Source: Chloroflexota bacterium
Lineage (GTDB): Bacteria > Chloroflexota > Anaerolineae > Anaerolineales > Villigracilaceae
Direction: 5' to 3'
Assembly (NCBI GenBank): GCA_024224815.1
Contig: JAAENC010000229.1
Span: 34,852-98,851, forward strand
Length of the DNA stretch: 64,000 bases
Position 1 is the first letter of the stretch. Each line of letters opens with the position of its first letter. The position numbers were made by a program, and so were the translations under genes. The notes beneath the pieces were generated by a model that worked only from the letters and a program-made list of their open reading frames with translations, was not told the DNA's origin and did no database searches. Of this stretch, positions 18,387 to 26,631 are shown piece by piece.

Positions 18387-20372
18387 CTAGCCCTTATATT
18401 CGAGTGTTTCTTTGAAGCGGAACGATTCCATTGTAATCGCATCCGTGGGGCAGCGGTCGGCGCATAATGCGCAGCGTGTACATGCCTCATCATCTTTGAG
18501 CATAACAGCCATTTGAGTGGTTATTTCATGCCCTTTGTTAATATCATCAAGTGCAACCCCAGTGTGTTCTTCGATCACGGCGTTAAGTGTTTCATCACCA
18601 GCGATCTTATCGAGACTGACGATTTTCAAACAATCCCAAGGGCAAACATCTACGCAGCCATTGCAAAGGATACAAAGATCACCATTGAAAATAGTATTTA
18701 CGCTGCATTCGAGGCAGCGCATACCTTGTGTTGCACCCTGTTCCGGTGTATAGCCTATCTCAATTTGGGTGATGCCAGTACGTCGATCAACAGGCAAAGT
18801 TGGGATTTTTTCTCGTTGATATTTAAGCCAGTTTTCTGGCATGACATGATCTTCAAGATTTGTCCAATTTGTTTCGACGGAGCGCTCGATCTCTTTGTTC
18901 TGGAGATATTCGTCTATAGCCAAAGAAGCTACATGCCCATCTCGGACAGCGTCGATTAACAAACGTGGCCCATGAGCTACATCCCCGCCTGCAAATACGT
19001 CTGGTGCAGTGGTTTGCCCGGTTTCTTTATCTGTTTTGAAGAAGCCTCGTGGCGTTATTTCGATATCATCTGAACCTTCAATTAGGCTGAGATCTGCTTG
19101 CTGACCAATCGCAAGGATAATGGTGTCACAATCCCATAGTTTTTCACTATTTTCAACATATTTGGGATTGAAACGACCATTTTCATCGAAGATAGATGCA
19201 ACATCTTTGGTTTCAAAACCAACAACATTGCCATCTTCGCCAATAATTCGGTTAGGGCCAGTGCTGGGGTAAAGACCAATCCCTTCTTCTAATGCTTCAT
19301 CAACTTCAATTTGGGTAGCAGGAAGCTCATGCCAATCTTCGAGAGCCATGATTTTGACATCGCGTGCGCCCAAGCGGAGTGCCGTGCGGGCAACATCCAA
19401 AGCTTCGTAAACAGCTTCAGCTTCATCTTCTGCACTGTGTTGTGTTGCGGCTTCAGATAGAGTTGTTTCTTCGTGTCCAGCACGGAGAGCAGTTCTGGCG
19501 GCATCCATTGCCACATCACCACCACCGATAACGATCACTTTTTCACCTAGATCGACTTTATAGCCAAGGTTGTAGTTAAGTAGAAGGTCAACTGCGATGA
19601 TGACACCATCATTTTCGCGTCCTTCAATATTAAGGTCGCGTCCATTCATCAAACCGACGCTAAGAAAGACAGAATCGTGTTTTTTTCTTAAATCTTCAAG
19701 CGTGATGTCTTTGCCTATGCGTGTGTTGTATTGAATATCTACACCAAGATCAACGATTTCTTGTACTTCTTGATCCATCATTTCCCAATCTACACGATAA
19801 GAGGGAACACCAAAACGGATCATACCGCCAGATTGCTCTCCTGCTTCGTAGATTGTGGCTTCGTGCCCAAGAAGTCGCAAATCGTGAGCTGCGCTCAAGC
19901 CTGCGGGGCCTGCGCCAATAATAGCGACGCTTCCAGTTTTTCTGCCGGGTGTTTCCGCTAGCTTTTTGAGCATACTGCGGCTCCAGCCAACAGGGGATTC
20001 GTCTAGTTCATCTGTTGATACTATATGATCTAGTTTTCTTTCAAGTTGTTCTGAGGGAAGTCGACTTTGCGCTTCTGGCCCAAAACGCTCTGTAAGAATT
20101 CGCTTTAATGGGCGAATGGCTACTGGTTCATCCTCATTAATATCCCCGCGTCGACAAGCGACTTCACAAGGTGCACCACAAATACGTCCGCACATGGACG
20201 CAAGGGGATTCGGCTCACGGGCAATGCGATGACCACGTTCCAAATCACCATCGGCCACAGCCAGAACGTATGCGCGGGAATCTGTATTTACAGGACATGC
20301 TGCCTGACACTTGACCATCTCTCGCCAAGTATCGGTCGTTGGAACTTTTACCTGATATTGGTCTTTGCTCAT
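18387..20372 (-). CDS. GltD-like NAD(P)H flavoprotein with N- and C-terminal Fe-S domains
   Basis: The product is 661 residues. The N-terminal Fe-S domain (Cys 22, 26, 61, 65, 69, 73) matches the small subunit of glutamate synthase and its relatives. An FAD motif (VAIIGAGPAGLSAAHDL, near 148) and an NAD(P) motif (VIVIGGGDVAMDAARTA, near 290) follow. The C-terminus adds a ferredoxin domain with CILCNGCVDVC and CTRCALCADRC clusters. No glutamate synthase large subunit is nearby. Its gene runs straight into the cytochrome b operon, so it may connect NAD(P)H or ferredoxin to the quinone pool. From memory, anammox bacteria carry Rieske/cytochrome b operons with a comparable NAD(P)H:FAD subunit. 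The in-operon role is inference. Confidence 0.85.
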   Translation of the reverse strand: MSKDQYQVKVPTTDTWREMVKCQAACPVNTDSRAYVLAVADGDLERGHRIAREPNPLASMCGRICGAPCEVACRRGDINEDEPVAIRPLKRILTERFGPEAQSRLPSEQLERKLDHIVSTDELDESPVGWSRSMLKKLAETPGRKTGSVAIIGAGPAGLSAAHDLRLLGHEATIYEAGEQSGGMIRFGVPSYRVDWEMMDQEVQEIVDLGVDIQYNTRIGKDITLEDLRKKHDSVFLSVGLMNGRDLNIEGRENDGVIIAVDLLLNYNLGYKVDLGEKVIVIGGGDVAMDAARTALRAGHEETTLSEAATQHSAEDEAEAVYEALDVARTALRLGARDVKIMALEDWHELPATQIEVDEALEEGIGLYPSTGPNRIIGEDGNVVGFETKDVASIFDENGRFNPKYVENSEKLWDCDTIILAIGQQADLSLIEGSDDIEITPRGFFKTDKETGQTTAPDVFAGGDVAHGPRLLIDAVRDGHVASLAIDEYLQNKEIERSVETNWTNLEDHVMPENWLKYQREKIPTLPVDRRTGITQIEIGYTPEQGATQGMRCLECSVNTIFNGDLCILCNGCVDVCPWDCLKIVSLDKIAGDETLNAVIEEHTGVALDDINKGHEITTQMAVMLKDDEACTRCALCADRCPTDAITMESFRFKETLEYKG

Positions 20373-20411
20373 AGAATTTTCCTAAAAAGTCGAGAATACA
20401 ATAAAAGCTAT

Positions 20412-20443
20412 GAGGGAATAATCAGTTATATGATTATTCCCTC
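20412..20443 (-). terminator. Hairpin after the mono-heme cytochrome c gene
   Basis: A 13-bp perfect stem (GAGGGAATAATCA with its complement) and a 6-base loop, then a T-containing stretch on the minus strand. It separates the lipoprotein cytochrome from the GltD-like gene. Confidence 0.7.
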
Positions 20444-20460
20444 TAGGTAATTTCTTTGGG

Positions 20461-20877
20461 TTATTTGACGGTCAAAAGGTAAGCTACGATGTCGGCAAGT
20501 TCTTGCTCGCTGAGGTCTTCGCCCCAAGTTTGGTACATATCGCCAGCGTTGAAGCCTTCAACAACATAAGCGTCCGGATTCACGATAGATTCGAGAATAT
20601 ATTCTTCTGCGGAAAGACCGGGAACAGCGCCTTCTGCTCGTGTAGCTGAACCAGCTGTATATGGGGCGTCAGATTCGTCGCCTTCAGATGCATCCATATT
20701 ATGGCATGCGACACAACCTTCAGCTGATTTTGAGCCTAATGTGGCACGATTATAAAGTTCTTCGCCTTTTGCTACATCGCCAACAACAGGGCCATCAGAA
20801 GCACCGCCACCACAAGCTGTGAGTGCCATTGCAGATACAACGAGTACAACAAGGCTGAGTAAAATAGTTTTACGCAT
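20461..20877 (-). CDS. Mono-heme cytochrome c lipoprotein
   Basis: The product is 138 residues. The signal peptide ends in a lipobox (MALTAC), so the protein is lipid-anchored outside the membrane. One heme motif (CVACH) is followed by an acidic, Gly-poor insert and a C-terminal Met region (NAGDMYQTWGEDLSEQELADIVAYLL) typical of class I cytochromes. Its place between oxidase subunit I and the bc-like operon, with hairpins on both sides, suits the role of mobile donor between the two complexes. Confidence 0.9.
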   Translation of the reverse strand: MRKTILLSLVVLVVSAMALTACGGGASDGPVVGDVAKGEELYNRATLGSKSAEGCVACHNMDASEGDESDAPYTAGSATRAEGAVPGLSAEEYILESIVNPDAYVVEGFNAGDMYQTWGEDLSEQELADIVAYLLTVK

Positions 20878-20900
20878 TTCTTTTCTCCTTAGAAAATAGA

Positions 20901-20914
20901 GTGATTTAGATCAC
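20901..20914. promoter_or_regulatory. FNR/CRP-like palindrome GTGAT-N4-ATCAC
   Basis: A perfect 14-bp palindromic site 24 bases before the cytochrome c lipoprotein start. It matches the half-site spacing of the Crp/Fnr/Dnr family (TTGAT-N4-ATCAA). A Crp/Fnr-type regulator is not in the window, so binding is inferred from the motif alone. Confidence 0.4.
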
Positions 20915-20992
20915 GGTTATTATTAACCAATTGTGCTAAGTATAACTAATAAGATAATGACTGTCCAGAAAAGGGGACGTTTATTACTATAA

Positions 20993-21034
20993 AAAACTTC
21001 ACAAGGGTGAAATTTTTCACCCTTGTGAAGTTTT
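20993..21034 (-). terminator. Strong intrinsic terminator after oxidase subunit I
   Basis: A stem of about 20 bp (AAAACTTCACAAGGGTGAAA with its complement), A/T-rich at the base on both strands. It ends the oxidase unit before the cytochrome c lipoprotein gene. Confidence 0.9.
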
Positions 21035-21041
21035 GATGTTT

Positions 21042-22688
21042 TTAGCCCCAGACGTCAAATCCAGGTGAGAAAGCAGCTCCGTCAGTGACCAGATTGATAA
21101 TCATTGGTGCATAAGCGACTATGATCAGAGCAAAGACAGCGATAAGCCAAGGTTTCCAGTTGTTTAGCCAAGCGGGTACAACTTCGTCGTGAAGGGGCTC
21201 AGCAACAGGAATCTCAACGGAAACTTCTTCTTTAGAGAAGAAGGCACCATGGATGATGACATAGAAGAAGAGTAGCCCTGAAATGAGCAAAATTGTGCCA
21301 CCAACACCGGTCATAAGACTGGCTACTTGCCATTCGCCGGTGCCATAATTTTCAATGGCAACACCGAGCATTGTGCGGCGGGGAGCACCCAAGAGACCGA
21401 TCCAGTGTAAACCACGGGAGAAAATAAGCATACCACCAGCCCAAAGCCATGCTTGCCAGAGGGCTACTTTGCGTTGAATTGCTTTGCCTGTCAAGTGAGG
21501 AACAAGCCAGTACATGATTCCCATAAAAGAGAAAGTTGCGGCTGTACCAACTGTCAAATGGAAGTGACCAGGAACCCAAGCGGTATTATGAATAACCAAG
21601 TTGACGTTGTAGGAAGCGTTAATAACACCACCTGCACCACCAAAGATGAAAATGATCATTGCCAGATTTTGGGCTGTATAAGACGGGTCGTTCCAAGGAA
21701 GGTTTTTAATCCAACCCAAGAGGCCTTTGCCACCGCGTTTGCGTCCGCCGATTTCCAAAGAAGCAGCTACGTTGAAAGCTGTTAGCAAACTGGGGAAGAA
21801 AACGGCGTAGGTCAAGATTGCGTGGAGATATTTCCAACCAGCGGGAACGCCAGGATCAACATATTGGTGATGGAAGCCGATCGGGGTTGAAAGCAGGAGG
21901 AAAAGCCAGAAAGCAAAACGGGCCATTGTGTCGCTGAAAAGCTTGCCGTCGGCTTGTTTTGGCATCATACCGTACCATGAAAGGTAAGCAGGGAGTAACC
22001 AGAAATAAACCAATGGATGGCCGGTGAACCAGAAGAGAGTACGGGCTAACTGTACATCCATGCCGATACTGCCATCACCCAATTGTTGTGAAAAAGCCCA
22101 GGGAAGAACCAACATGAGCATTTCAGCAGCGATACCTAATGTACAAACTTGCCAAAGCACCATTGTGATGGTCGCTGCAAAGGCTTGGAAAGGAGCTGTT
22201 TTACCAGGATTATCCTTACGCCATTTGGCGAAAGTGATCATTATGCTCCAGCCGCTCATCCAACTGCCAACTACGACCAAAACCATACCAACATAAAAAT
22301 ACCATGGGGCCATCATAGGCGGATACATGGTATATAAGATAGAAGCAAGGTTAAGTAGAAGAGGGACAGCAGCAAGAACTAAACCTGCTACCATTACAAA
22401 AAAGCCAGCCCAACTTAGTTTTGGGGTTGCTAAAGGACGATCAAGGCTGGTTGCGGTAATATAGCTTAAAAAGCCGGTAATGAAGAATGTCGTGAAGACC
22501 AAAGCATTCAAAATACCGTGCAATGTCAGACCTTGATAATAGGATGCGATATAAGGTTGTAAGGATGGATAGAGATTCCAGCCAGCGTGCTCCCAAGCTT
22601 GTAGGGGGCCAAATAATGAGCCTAATCCCAAGCCGGTCAGGGCAAGCACAATATGCCAACCAACTAATTTCTTTTCGGTTTTGAACAT
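21042..22688 (-). CDS. cbaA: Cytochrome c oxidase subunit I, ba3 (B-family) type
   Basis: The product is 548 residues with 12-13 membrane helices. The low-spin heme His lies in GLTLHGILNALVF. The binuclear-centre residues are in GHPLVYFWLLP (Cu-B His and cross-linked Tyr) and GFHHQYVDPGV (two Cu-B His). The heme ligands lie in HNTAWVPGHFHL. These motifs and the helix-6 GHPxVYFWLLP wording match Thermus ba3 oxidase rather than the A-family. B-family enzymes have one proton channel and high oxygen affinity, suiting microaerobic life. It is the last gene of the oxidase unit, 24 bases after ctaB. Confidence 0.96.
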   Translation of the reverse strand: MFKTEKKLVGWHIVLALTGLGLGSLFGPLQAWEHAGWNLYPSLQPYIASYYQGLTLHGILNALVFTTFFITGFLSYITATSLDRPLATPKLSWAGFFVMVAGLVLAAVPLLLNLASILYTMYPPMMAPWYFYVGMVLVVVGSWMSGWSIMITFAKWRKDNPGKTAPFQAFAATITMVLWQVCTLGIAAEMLMLVLPWAFSQQLGDGSIGMDVQLARTLFWFTGHPLVYFWLLPAYLSWYGMMPKQADGKLFSDTMARFAFWLFLLLSTPIGFHHQYVDPGVPAGWKYLHAILTYAVFFPSLLTAFNVAASLEIGGRKRGGKGLLGWIKNLPWNDPSYTAQNLAMIIFIFGGAGGVINASYNVNLVIHNTAWVPGHFHLTVGTAATFSFMGIMYWLVPHLTGKAIQRKVALWQAWLWAGGMLIFSRGLHWIGLLGAPRRTMLGVAIENYGTGEWQVASLMTGVGGTILLISGLLFFYVIIHGAFFSKEEVSVEIPVAEPLHDEVVPAWLNNWKPWLIAVFALIIVAYAPMIINLVTDGAAFSPGFDVWG

Positions 22689-22711
22689 AATTCTTTCCTT
22701 TTTACTAGTAT

Positions 22712-23635
22712 TTAGACCAAAGTTCCGATGTAGATGAAGATCAAAACAAGACCAAGGTAAAGATTGGAAATCTTAAAAACCTTGAATGCCTGTTTTTGAT
22801 CTGGATGAGTAACAAGACGGATGGAATGAGATGCCATCCAAAGTGTTGCAAATGCAATTGGGATGAAGTAGATCAACCCAAGTTGGGGATGAATAGCCAA
22901 TAATAGCGCGATAATGGCTGTCGCTCCTGTATGGAGGGCGATCCACCAAGCAGTAGTTTGATCGCTGACCACAGTCGGAAGCATAGGTACGCCCGCGCGG
23001 GAGTAATCATCACGAAATGCCATTGCCAGACTCCAGAAATGGGTAGGAGTCCAAACAAAAACGAGCAAGGCTAAGCTTATTGCGCCTGGTTCTGACCAGT
23101 TTCCTGCAGCAGCGCTACCACTTAAGACAGCACAACTGCCAGCCGCACCGCCAATGACAATATTAAGCAGTGTACGTGGTTTTAACCAGATCGTGTAGAT
23201 ACCGATGTAGATTATTGCGCCTAAGGCCAGGAAGAAAGCCAATGCGGGATTGCCAAATAAAAAGGCTAATCCGATTGCTAAGGCTATGAAGCCGCTGGCA
23301 ATGCCCAAAATGGCTTTGGGATTAGACACGATCCCCGCCGCGAGGGGGCGGTTGAGCGTGCGTCGCATTAGCGCATCCGAAGAGCGTTCGAGATATTGAT
23401 TTATTGCAGAAGCACCGGCGGATGAGAGAATGCCTGTTCCTACGAGCAAGCCTAGGGCTGAGAGCGAAACCTTCCCATCTGATGCAATTAATGCACCCCC
23501 AAGAGAAGAAAGCACCAATAAGATAACGACTCTCAATTTAAAGAGCACTATAACAGAGCGCAGTATATCTTTTATTGAAGTGGTGCTTGCTTGTGAGCTA
23601 GTATTTGCTTTAGAAAAGGTTTCTTGGCTATTCAT
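22712..23635 (-). CDS. ctaB: Protoheme IX farnesyltransferase
   Basis: The product is 307 residues with about eight membrane helices. It converts heme B to heme O for oxidase assembly. The prenyltransferase motif is present (INQYLERSSDALMRRT, followed by RPLAAG), as is the second Asp-containing loop (RDDYSRAGVPMLP). It lies between oxidase subunits II and I, with 16- and 23-base gaps, so the enzyme is made together with its client. No ctaA (heme A synthase) is seen in the window, so the final heme could be O- or A-type depending on genes elsewhere. Confidence 0.94.
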   Translation of the reverse strand: MNSQETFSKANTSSQASTTSIKDILRSVIVLFKLRVVILLVLSSLGGALIASDGKVSLSALGLLVGTGILSSAGASAINQYLERSSDALMRRTLNRPLAAGIVSNPKAILGIASGFIALAIGLAFLFGNPALAFFLALGAIIYIGIYTIWLKPRTLLNIVIGGAAGSCAVLSGSAAAGNWSEPGAISLALLVFVWTPTHFWSLAMAFRDDYSRAGVPMLPTVVSDQTTAWWIALHTGATAIIALLLAIHPQLGLIYFIPIAFATLWMASHSIRLVTHPDQKQAFKVFKISNLYLGLVLIFIYIGTLV

Positions 23636-23651
23636 ACGCTATTTTTACTCA

Positions 23652-24140
23652 CTATTCTACGGTAATGACGCCGTACATATTTTGATGTCCTACACCACAG
23701 TATTCAGTACAAATATAGGGGTATTCACCAACTTCTTTAAATGTATAGGTCAGCGTCGATTCTTGGCCAGGTAAGACCATGAAGTTTACATTGGTGTCTT
23801 GGATTTTGAAGCCGTGTTGTACGTCTGCGCTGGTTACGTGGATCGTAACGCGTGAGCCAACAGGTACGGTAACTTCGTCTGGGTAAAAACGCCAGGGGCT
23901 TGCTTCTGCGCGGATATAAAGTTCGTAATTTCCGGGGGAAAGTTCTTTTAATCCGGGGTCAGAATAAGGGCCTTCGCTGGCAACTGTATTGGGGTCAATT
24001 AATTGTCCGGGCGAGGGAACTTGAATACCAAGCATAAAGCCGGCGATAGTGATCGAAATTGCAAAAATAACTAGGACTGCAATCCCGATGATCATAAATT
24101 TCTTTTCGTAGGGATCAATGTGCATTTTTTCATTGCTCAT
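23652..24140 (-). CDS. cbaB: Cytochrome c oxidase subunit II (Cu-A), ba3 type
   Basis: The product is 162 residues with a single N-terminal helix, as in ba3 subunit II; A-family enzymes have two. The Cu-A site is intact: the upstream His (DVQHGFKI) and the Cys-x3-Cys-x3-His loop (CTEYCGVGH) with the downstream Met (HQNMYG). It takes electrons from cytochrome c. Its ATG overlaps the stop of the subunit IIa gene (ATGA), so the two are translationally coupled. Confidence 0.95.
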   Translation of the reverse strand: MSNEKMHIDPYEKKFMIIGIAVLVIFAISITIAGFMLGIQVPSPGQLIDPNTVASEGPYSDPGLKELSPGNYELYIRAEASPWRFYPDEVTVPVGSRVTIHVTSADVQHGFKIQDTNVNFMVLPGQESTLTYTFKEVGEYPYICTEYCGVGHQNMYGVITVE

Positions 24141-24274
24141 GATGTCATACCTCTCTCAAGCATGGTCATATAAACCCAACTCCAAAGGATGATTACGGTA
24201 ACAATGAGCATAAGCGCAATAGCCATTGCGCCCTTAGGCTCAAATTCTTCTTCTGGTTTTTTATCTTCACTCAT
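24137..24274 (-). CDS. cbaD: ba3-type oxidase subunit IIa (single helix)
   Basis: The product is 45 residues from the ATG at 24272-24274, with a GGAGG site seven bases upstream. A longer upstream extension has no site and is not plausible. After a short acidic start (MSEDKKPEEEFEPKG) comes one helix (MAIALMLIVTVIILWSWVYM). This matches the CoxIIa family, which replaces the missing first helix of subunit II in B-family oxidases. It overlaps the subunit II gene by four bases. Confidence 0.9.
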   Translation of the reverse strand: MSEDKKPEEEFEPKGAMAIALMLIVTVIILWSWVYMTMLERGMTS

Positions 24275-24479
24275 TACTGCCTCCAAAAATAGTATAACGA
24301 TTTTGAGCACGAAGTTCAGGACTACGGGTGTTGTTGATAGTGCACCTCCATCTTCTTGCATCTCCTCAGATGTCTCTTTGTAGAGCCAATCCTTTGACTC
24401 ATTTTTTTTTACAAATATCTCCCCACTTTCATAAAGCTGACCTTTCTTCGTTCAACTTTTGATTTTATATAAATAGTTT

Positions 24480-25118
24480 TTAGTGATCTAAAATATAGAT
24501 AACATCTTCTGCTATCTCCTCGCCCGGTGCCCCATAGGGGAAGATCAAGCGAGCGTAACCATCGGGGTCAACCAGCATCACTGTAGCAGTATGGTCTACA
24601 AGATAGCCCATCGCAGAAGATGAATCTTGTTTTTGGTAAAAAATGCCATATTGCGTAGCTATTTGTGCAACTTGCTCTACTTCTCCGATCAAGCCAATAA
24701 AGCTGGGGTCAAAATGCCCCAAAAACTCAGCTATTCTTTCAGCGGTATCTCGTTCTGGGTCAACAGTTATCATAAAAAATTGCATTTCGTCTTCGCGCCC
24801 TTCTTCTTTCAAAATATCATTTGCTCGTTTTACTTCAGCCAGTGTGGCCGGGCAAACATCGGGGCAGGCGGCATAGCCAAAATATAACAAAACAGCTTTG
24901 CCTTGATAATCACTTAATGTTGTTTCTTGTCCATAATGGTTAATTAGCGTAAAGTCTTGTGCTGGCTTCGGCGATTGAAGTACCGCGCCATGAAAAACGT
25001 AAGGCTTAAAGGCGATCAATGCCAAAAAAAGAACACCTATAACGGCCGCAATGCTCAGGGCTACAATAAGGATTCGTTTAGGAAGGGAGGCTTTTGGTCT
25101 TTCTGTTGCGGTCGTCAT
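24480..25118 (-). CDS. SCO1/SenC copper chaperone, second of two
   Basis: The product is 212 residues. The start at 25118 overlaps the preceding SCO gene's stop (ATGA). It has an N-terminal helix, then a thioredoxin fold with the copper motif CPDVCP (YFGYAACPDVCPATL) and the distal His (YLVDHTATVML). SCO proteins load copper into Cu-A of subunit II. The canonical motif suggests this is the main Cu-A metallochaperone. It lies about 200 bases before the subunit IIa gene. Confidence 0.93.
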   Translation of the reverse strand: MTTATERPKASLPKRILIVALSIAAVIGVLFLALIAFKPYVFHGAVLQSPKPAQDFTLINHYGQETTLSDYQGKAVLLYFGYAACPDVCPATLAEVKRANDILKEEGREDEMQFFMITVDPERDTAERIAEFLGHFDPSFIGLIGEVEQVAQIATQYGIFYQKQDSSSAMGYLVDHTATVMLVDPDGYARLIFPYGAPGEEIAEDVIYILDH

Positions 25119-25822
25119 GGATAACACCTAAAAAGATGGGCAGCCTCATAGGCATATTTGGCGGCGCCATCACTATTATTAATTTCCACAGTCAGGAAAT
25201 TAATATCATTTATTACTTCTTCATAATCCAGATTTTTAGTGGGATACTCGGCTCGGATAATGCCCCAGCCATCTACCAAAACAAAAAGTGGATAAAATTT
25301 GATCTCGTAATCGCTCCCCTGATTTGGGCTTGCCTCCGCTTCATAAAAGAGGTTAAACCCGCCCCCAACCATATACCGTACCCGCAGCGGATCGCCTGTG
25401 ATGAAATCCCACGAAACGGTGCTATTGTCGGCACTAAGATAGGGAGCAGCAAACAAGCCCAAATTCTCGGGCGTATCTCGTTCGGGATCCAGTGTAACGG
25501 TCACTAGTGCATAATCTATCCCCGCCGGAGCAGATTTTTCGATCTCTCCGCGTATTTCTTCCATTTTTTGTGTTGTATCCGGGCAATCACCATCACAATT
25601 TGCATAAGTGAAGTTGTAGAGAGTCAGTTTTCCGCGATAATCTTCGCTGGTGCGAGATTCGCCATCTTGATTGGTAAAAGCATAGCCCGGCGCGAGAGAA
25701 ATTCGGGGTAATACTTTTACCGGTTGAAAAACAGCAAAAGAAACAACAGAAAGAACAACCAAGGCCATGAGGGCATAAAGCAGGTGAAGCCAGCGAAATT
25801 TAAAGACTTTTTTTTCAGACAT
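25115..25822 (-). CDS. SCO family protein, first of two, variant motif
   Basis: The product is 235 residues. It has an N-terminal helix and the thioredoxin-like SCO fold (YRGKLTLYNFTYANC). The metal motif reads CDGDCP, so the Cys-x3-Cys spacing is kept. The distal His expected in the C-terminal half is not obvious: the equivalent region is DYEIKFYPLFVLVD. It may therefore be a redox or thiol partner of the second SCO rather than a copper carrier. It starts six bases after the Rrf2 gene and is coupled to the second SCO gene. Confidence 0.85.
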   Translation of the reverse strand: MSEKKVFKFRWLHLLYALMALVVLSVVSFAVFQPVKVLPRISLAPGYAFTNQDGESRTSEDYRGKLTLYNFTYANCDGDCPDTTQKMEEIRGEIEKSAPAGIDYALVTVTLDPERDTPENLGLFAAPYLSADNSTVSWDFITGDPLRVRYMVGGGFNLFYEAEASPNQGSDYEIKFYPLFVLVDGWGIIRAEYPTKNLDYEEVINDINFLTVEINNSDGAAKYAYEAAHLFRCYP

Positions 25823-25828
25823 AGTAAT

Positions 25829-26284
25829 TTACGCGCTGAGGGGGAGGATATTTGTTGGGGGAATGCCGCGTTTTGTTTTTATCTCTTCTGCTAAATCTAA
25901 GAAGCTTGTAGAGTCAAGTTCATCAAGAATGACTTGTTGCAAGCGTGTCCAGCGAGGCCTTACGAAACAAGCATCTTCAAAGGGGCAAAAATCATCTCCG
26001 GGAATACATTCTGAGAGAACCAACGGCCCTTCAAAGGCTTCTACGATGTCTTTTAGGGTAATATCTTGAGATTCGCGTGCAAGTTGTAAACCGCCATCTC
26101 GTCCAGCAAAAGTGACGACAATCTTTTTTTGTGCCAGCTTCGCAACAATGCGGGGAAGAAAGTTTTTGGGGATGAGCATAGCTGCGCCAATTTCTTTGGT
26201 AGACATGCGTGTTCCCATGCTTTCTTGCGCAAGTGCTAATACAACACGAACTGCGTAATCCGTTTGGCGATTGATGCGAAGCAT
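25829..26284 (-). CDS. Rrf2-family Fe-S transcriptional regulator
   Basis: The product is 151 residues. The N-terminal winged helix (RQTDYAVRVVLALA, IPKNFLPRIVAKLAQ) and wing GRDGGLQLAR are typical of Rrf2 proteins (NsrR, IscR, RsrR). Three Cys, in LSECIPGDDFC and EDAC, match the Fe-S ligand set, so it may sense NO, O2 or redox state. It is first in the SCO-oxidase unit, so it probably controls the ba3 oxidase. A candidate operator TGGTTAACGATTACCA lies at 26316-26331. Confidence 0.92.
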   Translation of the reverse strand: MLRINRQTDYAVRVVLALAQESMGTRMSTKEIGAAMLIPKNFLPRIVAKLAQKKIVVTFAGRDGGLQLARESQDITLKDIVEAFEGPLVLSECIPGDDFCPFEDACFVRPRWTRLQQVILDELDSTSFLDLAEEIKTKRGIPPTNILPLSA

Positions 26285-26315
26285 AGTACTCCAGTATCTA
26301 TACGTTTATTGTTAT

Positions 26316-26331
26316 GGTTAACGATTACCAA
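26316..26331. promoter_or_regulatory. Candidate operator upstream of the Rrf2 gene
   Basis: TGGTTA-N4-TTACCA is an imperfect inverted repeat 32 bases upstream of the Rrf2 start, in the region where a promoter for the SCO/oxidase unit would lie. Rrf2 proteins often autoregulate through such sites. The assignment is inference. Confidence 0.35.
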
Positions 26332-26567
26332 CTTTGTAAGAGTATCGCGCATAGTTTACCAGATGAGTAAGATTAATGCAATATGAGTTTGTCTCATATT
26401 AAATTAATCTTTAGCTCATTTTATGGCTGATTTACACTTGAAATCTCCGAAATGCTTTATATAAGTCTCTGATTTAATTTTGATAATTTTTCTCCGAAAT
26501 ATCTTTTTTGAAGCCTTCTATAGAGGCTTTTTCTTCCCTTTTTTCAGAGAATCATGAAATTAAATAT

Positions 26568-26607
26568 AAAATCCTCGCTATTTTTCTTTTTTTATAGCGA
26601 GGATTTT
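26568..26607 (-). terminator. Intrinsic terminator after rpe
   Basis: A perfect 14-bp stem (AAAATCCTCGCTAT with its complement) with a T-rich 12-base loop and T/A runs at the base. It lies 25 bases past the rpe stop. Confidence 0.88.
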
Positions 26608-26631
26608 ATGTAAAGTGGGAAAAGATGAAGT

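Larger units (their letters stand above)
26285..26631. other. Intergenic region between the Rrf2 and rpe genes
   Basis: No gene was found. It holds the candidate operator at 26316-26331, a long inverted repeat at 26363-26419 (ATGAGTAAGATTAAT ... ATTAATCTTTAGCTCAT, with inner arms CAATATGAG and CTCATATT) and the rpe terminator at 26568-26607. Confidence 0.6.
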
